Shown: in pieces, positions 6,464 through 11,908 of the stretch
Numbering within the stretch: the first letter of the stretch is position 1
How the letters are laid out: every line of letters starts with the position of its first letter
NCBI GenBank assembly: GCA_003157715.1
Contig: PMKK01000098.1
Location: forward strand, 843 to 12,750
Origin: Actinomycetota bacterium
GTDB taxonomy: Bacteria; Actinomycetota; Thermoleophilia; UBA2241
DNA: 11,908 bases
Direction of reading: 5' to 3'
Made by a program: the position numbers and the translations under genes
Notes under the pieces: model-generated
The model's database searches: none
Told to the model about the DNA's origin: nothing
Seen by the model: the letters and a program-made list of their open reading frames with translations, nothing else

Positions 6464-6495
6464 CGTGACCGGTCGCGCCGCCGCGACCGGGCGCG
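6464..6495. repeat. Strong GC-rich inverted repeat / hairpin
   Basis: CCGGTCGCG (6469-6477) and CGCGACCGG (6482-6490) form a perfect 9-bp stem with a 4-nt CCGC loop. After one mismatch the pairing continues for four more pairs outward (6464-6467 with 6492-6495, one of them a G-T wobble). There is no T-run on either strand, so it is not an evident intrinsic terminator. It ends about 20 bp upstream of the thiT -10 element. Confidence 0.6.
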
Positions 6496-6515
6496 TCGCC
6501 GGCCTGTTCGCCGGG

Positions 6516-6521
6516 TATACT
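6516..6521 (+). promoter_or_regulatory. -10 element of the thiamine operon
   Basis: TATACT at 6516-6521 lies about 11 bp before the first riboswitch helix, so a start near 6528 would place the whole aptamer in the leader. No recognisable -35 is present at 17 bp. Confidence 0.55.
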
Positions 6522-6527
6522 TGCCGT

Positions 6528-6653
6528 CGTCCTGCGGAGCTCCTGGATGAGGGGCTGAGAGGGCGCTTCCTAGCGCCGACGCGCAGAACCTGACCACCCC
6601 CGAGGGTGGCGGCGCCCGACAAGGGCGCTGCTGGGTAATGCCAGCGAAGGGAG
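6528..6653 (+). ncRNA. TPP riboswitch (THI element)
   Basis: The conserved aptamer cores are clear: CTGAGA (6555-6560), GAACCTGA (6586-6593) and GGGTAATGCCAGCG followed by AAGGGA (6633-6652). Helices can be traced. P2 is CTGCG/CGCAG (6532-6536 with 6582-6586). P3 is CTCCT/AGGGG (6540-6544 with 6550-6554). P4 is CCT/AGG (6589-6591 with 6648-6650). P5 is GCTGG/CCAGC (6630-6634 with 6641-6645). Extra hairpins are inserted after CTGAGA (GGCGCT/AGCGCC, 6562-6577) and between P4 and P5 (6594-6629). I could not place a P1 helix. The 3' AGGGAG also serves as the thiT Shine-Dalgarno, six bases before the ATG, so TPP binding should block translation directly by holding it in P4. Confidence 0.93.
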
Positions 6654-6659
6654 ATCCCT

Positions 6660-7439
6660 ATGGCGCATTCACCGTCCCCGCAACAGTCACCGACCCCGCC
6701 AGATCCGCGCGGCCGTCCGGACCCGTCCGGCGAACCGGCAAACCAGTCGCGGCCGAGCAGGCCCCGGGCGGCCCAGCCCCCGGTCCAGCTCCCAACTCAG
6801 TCCCCGGTCCAGCCCCCCGCGGGCGGCAAGGCCCGTCTCACCCGCCTGCTCGCGCGGCAGTACGTCGTCGACCGCCAGCGCTGGGGCGCGCAGGCCATCG
6901 CCGAGATGGCGATCGCCCTCGTGCTGTGCTGGGTGCTCGGCGTGTTCCGGCCCTTCCAGATGCCACAGGGTGGCTCGGTCAGCCTGGAGATGCTGCCGAT
7001 CTTCTTCGTCGCCGCGCGCCGCGGCCTCGTCCCGGCGACCGTCGTCGGCCTGCTGTACGGCATGATGCAGCTCTTCGTGCCGCTCACGCCGCCTTTCATC
7101 TACCATCCCGCCCAGGCGTTGCTCGACTATCCCCTCGCCTTCGCCGCGGTCGGTCTCGCCGGTCTCGTGCCGGTCGTCGGCTGGCGCTCGCTGTCGGCCG
7201 CGGTCGCCGTGGGCACTACCGCGCGCCTGTTCTTTCACTTTCTCTCGGGATGGATATTCTTCGCCAGCTACGCGCCGCAGTGGGAGTGGCCCTGGCTGTA
7301 CGCGCTCACCTACAATCTGCTGTTCCTGGTGCCAGAGGCGGTGATCACGGCGGCCTGCCTGTGGCCGCTGCTGAAAGCCTACGACGCCGCCCGGCCCGGC
7401 ACCGGCCGGCGGTCGCGTACGCCGCGGGACGCGACGTGA
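6660..7439 (+). CDS. thiT: ThiT-family thiamine transporter, ECF substrate-binding (S) subunit
   Basis: A 259-residue membrane protein directly downstream of the TPP riboswitch. Residues 80-240 contain about six hydrophobic segments with ThiT-family motifs: GGSVSLEMLPIFFVAARRG (104-122), YHPAQALLDYPLAF (148-161), HFLSGWIFFASYAP (193-206) and YNLLFLVPEAVI (218-229). By spacing, H193, G197, Y214 and N219 match the thiamine-contacting His/Gly/Tyr/Asn I recall from Lactococcus ThiT. The family binds thiamine in the membrane and works with shared ECF EcfT/EcfA subunits, which are not encoded here. The first 55 or so residues are Pro/Ser/Gln-rich and probably disordered, which is unusual for a roughly 180-residue family. 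The ATG at 6660 has the riboswitch AGGGAG as its SD. Confidence 0.9.
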   Translation: MAHSPSPQQSPTPPDPRGRPDPSGEPANQSRPSRPRAAQPPVQLPTQSPVQPPAGGKARLTRLLARQYVVDRQRWGAQAIAEMAIALVLCWVLGVFRPFQMPQGGSVSLEMLPIFFVAARRGLVPATVVGLLYGMMQLFVPLTPPFIYHPAQALLDYPLAFAAVGLAGLVPVVGWRSLSAAVAVGTTARLFFHFLSGWIFFASYAPQWEWPWLYALTYNLLFLVPEAVITAACLWPLLKAYDAARPGTGRRSRTPRDAT

Positions 7440-7452
7440 GGAGGAAGACCGG

Positions 7453-8136
7453 TTGAGCTGTGCCGTCTTCTTGAACGGCGAGTACGACGACGAGGACTTC
7501 TACCTGGGGCAGTTCGCTGCCGCCCGGACCGTTGTGGCGGCCGACGGCGGCCACCGCTTTCTGCGCGGCCACGGACTCTGGCCGCGGCTGCTGGTAGGTG
7601 ATTTCGACTCGCTCGACGCCGCCCTTGTGGCCGAGGCCCGGACGGCCGGCGTAGAGGTCGCCGAACACCCCGTGCGCAAGGACGAGACCGACGGCGAGCT
7701 CGCCGTCGCCCAGGCGGCGGCCCGCTGGCCCGACGAGATCGTGCTGCTCGGCGCGCTCGGCGGGGCGTTGGACCACCTGCTGGGGCACGTCTGCATCCTG
7801 CGCGGCCTGGCGGCACGGGGGCGGGCGGGACGGATCGCCTCGCCCGGCCTGACGGCGACTGTCGTGCAGGCGCCCGCGACGCTGCGCCTGGGCGCCGCGG
7901 TGGGCACGCGGGTCTCGCTGGTGGCGCTGTCGACGGGCGTGGTGCTCACGCTGCGCGGGCTCGAGTACGCGCTCACCGGCGAGTCCCTGCCGGCCGACGT
8001 TTGCCGCGGCCTCAGCAACCGGGTGGCCGCGGCCGGCGCGAGCATCGAGTTGTCGGGAGGCCAGCTTCTGGCCATGGTCTTCGACGGCGCCGAGACCTTC
8101 GCCCCGCCCGGTCCGGCCGCGGCCGGTCGCGCGTGA
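7453..8136 (+). CDS. thiN: Thiamine pyrophosphokinase
   Basis: A 227-residue enzyme converting thiamine plus ATP to thiamine diphosphate (TPP) and AMP. Family motifs: VVAADGGHRFL (27-37), LLVGDFDSL (46-54), RKDETDGELAV (75-85) and ALGGALDHLLGH (101-112), then a C-terminal beta-sandwich with LRGLEYALTGESL and LSNRV, typical of the thiamine-binding domain. The TTG start at 7453 is chosen because AVFLNGEYD aligns with the start of the catalytic domain and GAGGAGG lies 8 bases upstream. The gene follows thiT by 13 bp and shares its riboswitch-controlled transcript, so uptake and activation of thiamine are co-repressed by the end product. The stop overlaps the next gene by 4 bp (GTGA). Confidence 0.93.
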   Translation: MSCAVFLNGEYDDEDFYLGQFAAARTVVAADGGHRFLRGHGLWPRLLVGDFDSLDAALVAEARTAGVEVAEHPVRKDETDGELAVAQAAARWPDEIVLLGALGGALDHLLGHVCILRGLAARGRAGRIASPGLTATVVQAPATLRLGAAVGTRVSLVALSTGVVLTLRGLEYALTGESLPADVCRGLSNRVAAAGASIELSGGQLLAMVFDGAETFAPPGPAAAGRA

Positions 8137-8558
8137 GCGGCTTCGACCGGGCGGCGGCAGGCGAGCTCGTCGCCCGTCGCGGCTGGATCGCCTGGGCGCC
8201 GGTCATCCTGCTCGTCTCGGTCGTGCCGGTGAGCTGGGTCTTCGGCTTCACGCCGCATGCCGGCTGGTCGCTGTCGGGTAACATCGGCCACGTCTTCGAG
8301 TTCGGCCTGTTCGCCGTGCTCGTCGCGCTGGCTCGCGCGCGGGCCGTGCCCGGCTCGACGGGCGTTGTTGCCGGGGGGCTGGCCGGCATCGGCTACGGCG
8401 TCGCCGTCGAGCTGATCCAGTGGCCCATCCCGTATCGCTCGGCCGACCCGCGCGACGCCGCGCTCGACGTGGTCGGCGTGACGTGCGCCCTTGCGCTACT
8501 CTGGGTCGTGCGGCGGCGGCGGGTCGCGGTCGTCGACTCCCGCGCGGTCGGTCCATGA
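8133..8558 (+). CDS. VanZ-like family membrane protein
   Basis: A 141-residue protein with about four hydrophobic segments. Conserved VanZ-like features are NIGHVFEFGLFAVLVALA near residues 49-66 and a long C-terminal motif, GYGVAVELIQWP followed by RSADPRDAALDVVG, near residues 88-115. This corresponds to the family's E-x-x-Q...R..D..D...N/G pattern. VanZ-like proteins are poorly understood; the founding member gives low-level teicoplanin resistance, and others are in cell-envelope contexts. The GTG at 8133 overlaps the thiN TGA (GTGA), so the gene is translationally coupled to thiamine pyrophosphokinase. Nothing in its sequence suggests a role in thiamine metabolism; it may simply be a passenger in the operon. 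Confidence 0.8.
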   Translation: MSGFDRAAAGELVARRGWIAWAPVILLVSVVPVSWVFGFTPHAGWSLSGNIGHVFEFGLFAVLVALARARAVPGSTGVVAGGLAGIGYGVAVELIQWPIPYRSADPRDAALDVVGVTCALALLWVVRRRRVAVVDSRAVGP

Positions 8559-8592
8559 GGTCCGTGACCCCGAAAGACAAGGAGGCGCAGCG

Positions 8593-9828
8593 GTGATCAG
8601 TTTGAATGAAGCTATCGACCTGGTGCTCGCCGAAGTGCGGCCCGTGGGTCAGGAGCGGCTGCCTCTGCTCGAGGCTCTGGGCCGTGTCGCGGCCGCCGAG
8701 GTCGTGTCGCCCTCGGAGGTGCCGTCGTTCGACAACTCCGCCATGGACGGCTTCGCGGTGCGCGGCGTCGACCTTGCCGGGGTCGCGCATGACGAAGGCC
8801 TCGTCATCACCGCCGAGATCCCCGCGGGACGGCCGTCCGGCGAGCCACTCGAGCCGGGCAGCGCTGCCCGCATCATGACCGGCGCTCCCCTGCCCGAGGG
8901 CGCCGACACCGTGGTCCAGGTCGAACACACAGAGGAACGCGACGGCAGGGTCTTCGTGCAAAGGGCACCGGCCGTGGGCAGCAACGTGCGCTACGCGGCC
9001 GAGGACGTGCGCCGCGGCGACGTGGTGCTGCCCCGCGGCGCGGTGCTGGGGCCCGCCGAGATCGGGCTGCTCACGTCGATCGGCGTCGCGGAAGTCTCGG
9101 TCGCACGCCGGCCGCGGGTGGCCGTCATCGCCACCGGCAGCGAGCTGGTGCCGCCCGGCCGGCCGCTCGGGCCCGGCCAGATCCACAACTCCAACTCGTT
9201 TACCGCCTGGGGCCAGGTGCTGGCGGCCGGCGCCGAACCCGTCCTGCTGGGCATCGCCCCCGACGATCGCGACGAGACGCGCCGCCTGATCGCGCGGGCG
9301 CTCGACGAAGACGTGACCATCACGTCGGGAGGCGTGTCGGTCGGCGACTACGACTTCGTCAAGCAGGTCGAGGACGATCTCGGCGTCGAGCGCCGCCTCT
9401 GGGGTGTCGCCACCAAGCCGGGCAAGCCGTTTGCCTTCGGCGTCCATCAAGGACGGCTGGTGTTCGGCGTGCCCGGCAACCCGGTCGCCGCGATGGTCTC
9501 GTTCGAGCTCTACATCCGGCCCGCGCTGCTGGCCCTGCAGGGCCGCCACGACATCTGGCGGCCGTGGCTCACGGCGGTCGCCGACGAGCCGGTCAAGGCC
9601 ACCAGGGACAGAGTCGAGGTGCGCCGCTGCCTGCTGGCACACGACGAGAGCGGCGGCTGGCGCTTCACCACGACGGGTCCGCAGGGTTCGGGCATCCTGC
9701 GGTCGATGGTGCTGGCCGATGGGCTCGTCGTGGTGCCGGCCCGTCATCCCGGCGGTCCGGCCGGCGAGCCCCACCTCGTGGTGCTGCTCGAGGGTTCTCG
9801 AGGCGAGCGCCCGCCCTACCCGGCCTGA
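8593..9828 (+). CDS. moeA: Molybdopterin molybdenumtransferase MoeA
   Basis: A 411-residue protein of normal MoeA length. It inserts molybdate into adenylylated molybdopterin to give molybdenum cofactor. Visible motifs: FDNSAMDGFAV (46-56), RIMTGAPLPEGADTVVQVE (93-111), RVAVIATGSELV (175-186) followed by QIHNSNS, TSGGVSVGDYDFVK (244-257), KPGKPFAFG (275-283) and GVPGNPVAAMVSFELYIRPALL (292-313), then a C-terminal MoeA domain IV. The GTG at 8593 is preferred because AAGGAGG lies about 8 bases upstream and MISLNEAIDLVL is the usual N-terminus; the frame is open further upstream into the VanZ-like gene. It follows that gene by 34 bp. No other cofactor-biosynthesis genes or molybdoenzymes occur in the window. 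Confidence 0.96.
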   Translation: MISLNEAIDLVLAEVRPVGQERLPLLEALGRVAAAEVVSPSEVPSFDNSAMDGFAVRGVDLAGVAHDEGLVITAEIPAGRPSGEPLEPGSAARIMTGAPLPEGADTVVQVEHTEERDGRVFVQRAPAVGSNVRYAAEDVRRGDVVLPRGAVLGPAEIGLLTSIGVAEVSVARRPRVAVIATGSELVPPGRPLGPGQIHNSNSFTAWGQVLAAGAEPVLLGIAPDDRDETRRLIARALDEDVTITSGGVSVGDYDFVKQVEDDLGVERRLWGVATKPGKPFAFGVHQGRLVFGVPGNPVAAMVSFELYIRPALLALQGRHDIWRPWLTAVADEPVKATRDRVEVRRCLLAHDESGGWRFTTTGPQGSGILRSMVLADGLVVVPARHPGGPAGEPHLVVLLEGSRGERPPYPA

Positions 9829-9867
9829 CGGCCGCTGCCGGCCGGCGTCAACGGGCCGGCGTCAACG
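9829..9867. repeat. moeA-sortase convergent junction: hairpin and 14-bp tandem duplication
   Basis: CGGCCG (9829-9834) pairs with CGGCCG (9839-9844) across a CTGC loop just after the moeA stop; there is no T-run, so terminator activity is only possible. GGCCGGCGTCAACG occurs twice in direct succession (9840-9853 and 9854-9867). The second copy contains the stop codon and the end of the sortase gene. Confidence 0.55.
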
Positions 9868-10557
9868 TTTCAGGGTGAAGCTTCGCGCGCTCGCCCACAC
9901 GACCAGCCGGTGGCTGGCGCTGTAGAGCGGCGTGCAGGTGGTGAGCACAAGGGCGTAGCCACGGTCGTAGAGCACCCCCACATCGGACGGCAGGACCGTG
10001 GTGACCTTGGCGACGCTGTAGTTGAAACGGCCGTAGGGTGTGTCGAGGACTATGCGGTCGCCGCGGCGCAGCACGCTCAGGCTGTAGAAGGGCGCGCTGT
10101 AGGTCGTGCGGTGGCCGGCCACGGCGAAGGGCTCGCCGGCTCCCGGCAGCGGCGTCACGCCGTAGTGCACCGGGCCGCCGCGCAGGTAGGTGGTGTCGCT
10201 TGCCGGACTCAGGCTCGACGAGCCGATACTGCCCTGCACGACGATGCGGTTGATGCCGGCGCGCGGGATGATCAGCCGACCGATCGGGTCGCCGGGCTTG
10301 AGACCGCGGGCGAACAGCGCGGCCAGCCGGCGGGCCCGCATAGCGGGCGTGTGCAGCAGCGCCAGGGCCGACGACTGCCGCCGGGCCGTCGACGAGAACG
10401 CGGCGCTCGCGTGCCGGTAGTCGGTGCTGAGGTGGCGCTGCTGGAAATGCGTGTAGGCCGCCGACCAGAAGGGGAAGGCGAGCGTGACCCCACCGGCGAT
10501 CAGGAGCAGGTTGGCGGAGCGTCGGCCCAGTCGCTGGCGTGTCGTGCGCTTCTGCAT
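9862..10557 (-). CDS. Sortase (class E/F-like)
   Basis: A 231-residue membrane-anchored transpeptidase of the sortase superfamily, which links LPxTG-type secreted proteins to the cell wall or each other. A basic N-terminus (MQKRTTRQRLGRR) precedes one hydrophobic segment (about 15-35), placing the enzyme outside with an N-terminal anchor. The catalytic triad is visible: H149 in AVAGHRTTYSAPF, C208 in ALVLTTCTPLYS and R217 in SHRLVVWA. The GHRTTY and LTTC motifs resemble actinobacterial class E/F enzymes. The ATG at 10557 is chosen because the anchor follows directly; the frame stays open to 10830, but that part is low-complexity and overlaps the next gene's promoter. The SD (GAGG) is unusually close. 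No LPxTG substrate gene lies in the window, suggesting a general-purpose enzyme. Confidence 0.88.
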   Translation of the reverse strand: MQKRTTRQRLGRRSANLLLIAGGVTLAFPFWSAAYTHFQQRHLSTDYRHASAAFSSTARRQSSALALLHTPAMRARRLAALFARGLKPGDPIGRLIIPRAGINRIVVQGSIGSSSLSPASDTTYLRGGPVHYGVTPLPGAGEPFAVAGHRTTYSAPFYSLSVLRRGDRIVLDTPYGRFNYSVAKVTTVLPSDVGVLYDRGYALVLTTCTPLYSASHRLVVWASARSFTLKR

Positions 10558-10650
10558 CACCTCATGGTAGGCAGGCCGGACCATCGCGGCAACTGTGGCC
10601 CGAGCCGTCCGCGACTTCGGGCTCTTCGCTCGTTGCGCCGTGGCGCCGGC

Positions 10651-10670
10651 GTCCTGCCCGCGGGCAGGAC
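10651..10670. repeat. Perfect 20-bp palindrome (operator candidate)
   Basis: GTCCTGCCCG is followed directly by its exact reverse complement CGGGCAGGAC. It lies between the divergent sortase and YbaK-type genes. It ends 7 bp before the YbaK-type gene's -10 and covers the expected -35 position, as an operator would. There is no T-run to suggest a terminator. Confidence 0.6.
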
Positions 10671-10674
10671 GCTG

Positions 10675-10683
10675 TGGTACAGT
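10675..10683 (+). promoter_or_regulatory. Extended -10 promoter for the YbaK-type gene
   Basis: TGGTACAGT is an extended -10 (TGn plus TACAGT, fitting TAnnnT). The predicted start near 10690 leaves a short leader carrying the GAGGGGGG ribosome binding site before the ATG at 10707. Confidence 0.5.
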
Positions 10684-10706
10684 GGGCTCGATTGCGAGGG
10701 GGGCAC

Positions 10707-11201
10707 ATGAGGACCAGTAGCGACGTCCACAACTATCTCCTCGAACGGGGAGTGGCGCACGAGATCGTCCACCTGCCCGCCCTGACGAGCACGGCGCTTC
10801 GTGCCGCCGCCCTGCTGGGCGTGCCGCCACGCGAAGTCGTCAAGACGGTGTTGTTCGAGACGGAGCGCGGCCCGGTCATGTGTCTTGTACCCGGCGACGC
10901 GCGCATCGATCGCGCCAGGGTCTGCACCGAGTTCGGCTGTGACAGCGCCACGGTGATCGCCGCGACCCGGGTCGTCTCTTTGACCGGCTACCGGCCCAGG
11001 TCGCTGCCGCCGTGCGGCCTGGCCGCCGACCTGCCGGTGGTCGCCGACCCTGCCGTCTTCGAGGTGCCGGTGGTCTACTGTGGCGGCGGCTCGGCCACGA
11101 CCATGGTGAAGCTGAGCAGCGCCGACCTGCGCGACGCGGCCAAGGCGCGGGTTGCAGCGATCGCCGTGCGCCTCCAGAATGGGGCGGTCGCGCGCGGCTA
11201 G
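10707..11201 (+). CDS. YbaK/EbsC-family aminoacyl-tRNA deacylase
   Basis: A 164-residue stand-alone editing-domain protein. The family hydrolyses mischarged aminoacyl-tRNAs in trans; YbaK itself removes Cys from tRNA-Pro. Features: EIVHLPALTSTALRAAALLGVP (19-40), the conserved lysine K46 in EVVKTVLFE, CLVPGDARID (59-68), LTGYRPRSLPPCGL (92-105), corresponding to the family TGY-x-x-G-x-x-PPxG loop but with Arg in place of the first Gly, and the C-terminal VYCGGGSATTMVKLSSADL (123-141). Substrate preference cannot be read from sequence. The ATG at 10707 has a GAGGGGGG stretch ending 3 bases upstream. It is transcribed divergently from the sortase, behind a perfect palindrome, and lies 69 bp before the methyltransferase gene. 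Confidence 0.88.
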   Translation: MRTSSDVHNYLLERGVAHEIVHLPALTSTALRAAALLGVPPREVVKTVLFETERGPVMCLVPGDARIDRARVCTEFGCDSATVIAATRVVSLTGYRPRSLPPCGLAADLPVVADPAVFEVPVVYCGGGSATTMVKLSSADLRDAAKARVAAIAVRLQNGAVARG

Positions 11202-11270
11202 GACCGGCGCGGGCCGAGGCGCTCGGCAAACGCTGCGAGCAGGTATCGCTTGAACGAGAAAGGTGGCCGA

Positions 11271-11908
11271 GTGCGACAGTTCGCTCCCCCCGCAGAGGCA
11301 CGCCTGGAGATCCTCACCGCCGACGATCTCCAACGCTTGGACGAGGCGGCGCTGCACGTTCTCGCGACCATCGGGGTCGCGGTGCCGGCGCCCGCCGCCC
11401 GGGCGGCGCTGGTCGCCGCCGGCGCTCAGGCCGACGGTCAGATCGTGCGTGTCCCCGCCGACGTCGTGCGGCACCTCGTGGGCCTGGCGCCGGCGAGCCT
11501 CACTCTCGGGGCCCGGGCGCATCGCACGCTCGTCACCGGCGAAGGCTCGCTGCTCACCACCGACGGCTGCCCCACCGACATCTACGACCTCGAGACCGGC
11601 GCCAAGCGGCCGACCACGGCGGCCGACGCGATCGCCATCACGCGCATCGTCGACGCCCTCGACGAGATCGACTTCTGCTGGACGACGGTGAGCGCCCAGG
11701 ATCGTCCGGTCGAGCGGCGCGGCCTGTATGAGATCTACGACGTGCTGGCCAACACCGGCAAGCACGTGCAGACGGTGACGATCGTCGATCAAGCCCAGGC
11801 GAAGGTGGCCGTCGAGATGGCCCGCGCCATCGCCGGCGGCGATCTGGGCGTGCGCCGGGCGCCGCCCATCTCGGCCCTGCTCGGCACGATCACGCCGCTG
11901 GGCCACGA
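11271..11908 (+). CDS. MttB-family corrinoid-dependent methyltransferase (partial, 3' end outside window)
   Basis: An open frame from a GTG at 11271 runs off the window after 212 complete codons. The N-terminal pattern is that of the trimethylamine methyltransferase (MttB) superfamily: LEILTADDLQRLDEAALHVLATIGV (12-36), VRVPADVVRHLVGLAPASLTL, and TDGCPTDIYDLETGAKRPTTAADA (97-120), where the last part is the characteristic start of the TIM barrel. It continues through LANTGKHVQTV. Members move a methyl group from trimethylamine, glycine betaine or related quaternary amines to a corrinoid protein. Whether this one carries pyrrolysine (true MttB) or is a non-pyrrolysine glycine-betaine-type enzyme cannot be seen, because that residue lies past the end. 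AAAGGTGG lies 4 bases before the GTG. Confidence 0.88.
   Translation, partial: MRQFAPPAEARLEILTADDLQRLDEAALHVLATIGVAVPAPAARAALVAAGAQADGQIVRVPADVVRHLVGLAPASLTLGARAHRTLVTGEGSLLTTDGCPTDIYDLETGAKRPTTAADAIAITRIVDALDEIDFCWTTVSAQDRPVERRGLYEIYDVLANTGKHVQTVTIVDQAQAKVAVEMARAIAGGDLGVRRAPPISALLGTITPLGH

Larger units (their letters stand above)
5994..6515. other. oriC: Candidate chromosomal origin (oriC) region
   Basis: About 520 bp without genes at the point where gene direction diverges. It contains a perfect Streptomyces-type DnaA box, TTGTCCACA (6071-6079, plus). A one-mismatch box TTTTCCACA lies on the minus strand (6153-6145). A perfect E. coli-type box, TTATCCACA (6376-6384, plus), abuts TATTCCACA (6385-6393). 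Weaker matches lie at 6094-6102 (minus) and 6334-6342 (plus). AT-rich islands at about 6041-6061, 6131-6165, 6255-6295 and 6365-6393 stand out from the GC-rich background. TTTGCAGG (6050-6057) and CCTGCAAA (6260-6267) form a distant inverted pair. The right end (6394-6515) is very GC-rich with a strong hairpin. Together with the dnaA-dnaN gap this suggests a two-part origin; replication start is not directly shown. Confidence 0.7.

Noticed and set aside
8248..9774. A 508-codon open frame on the minus strand opposite moeA and the VanZ-like gene
   Set aside because: Low-complexity translation, antisense to well-supported MoeA; an artefact of GC-rich codon bias.
10557..11906. A 449-codon open frame on the minus strand across the YbaK-type and MttB-family genes
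   Set aside because: Antisense to two recognisable proteins, rich in Arg/Gly/Asp/His with no domain; not a gene.
1..11908. CRISPR arrays, insertion sequences, tRNA or rRNA genes, phage or toxin-antitoxin genes
   Set aside because: I looked for repeated spaced units, transposase motifs, cloverleaf-like sequences and small paired genes and saw none; the window is core chromosome.

Overview
This is a GC-rich chromosomal window that looks like the replication-origin neighbourhood of a high-GC Gram-positive bacterium, most likely a deep-branching actinobacterium (Thermoleophilia- or Coriobacteriia-like). The basis is the order dnaA, dnaN, yaaA, recF, dciA (DUF721), gyrB, together with a sortase, an ECF thiamine transporter and an MttB-family methyltransferase. 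The lineage is inferred; no rRNA is present to fix it.

Left half (1-5993, all minus strand, read leftwards): a GHKL-ATPase/winged-helix protein of unknown function, dnaA, an AT-rich gap with DnaA boxes, then the tightly overlapping set dnaN-yaaA-recF-dciA, a 363 bp leader holding a strong extended -10 promoter, and the first 32 codons of gyrB. The small yaaA gene has no ATG, GTG or TTG start anywhere in its open frame. The full-length dnaA frame also lacks such a start upstream of its first conserved helix. In both cases an ATC codon sits where the start is expected.

Centre (5994-6659): the divergence point of the window and the likely oriC. It holds a perfect E. coli-type DnaA box, a perfect Streptomyces-type box and several weaker ones. 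A second box cluster lies between dnaA and dnaN, so the ATPase gene and dnaA are enclosed by a two-part origin. The right edge carries a TPP riboswitch with unusual extra hairpins.

Right half (6660-11908, plus strand except the sortase): thiT (thiamine uptake), thiN (thiamine to TPP) and a VanZ-like membrane protein form a riboswitch-controlled operon. moeA (molybdenum cofactor) follows with its own ribosome binding site. Then come a convergent sortase gene, a YbaK-type editing hydrolase behind a perfect 20 bp palindrome, and the first 212 codons of an MttB-family methyltransferase cut off by the window end.

Most genes point away from the centre, as expected for forks leaving the 6.0-6.5 kb region. 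The best candidate for an undescribed system is the ATPase/winged-helix gene. It has an apparently leaderless promoter overlapped by an inverted repeat and sits directly upstream of dnaA between two DnaA-box clusters, so it may be an ATP-responsive regulator of replication initiation (inference).
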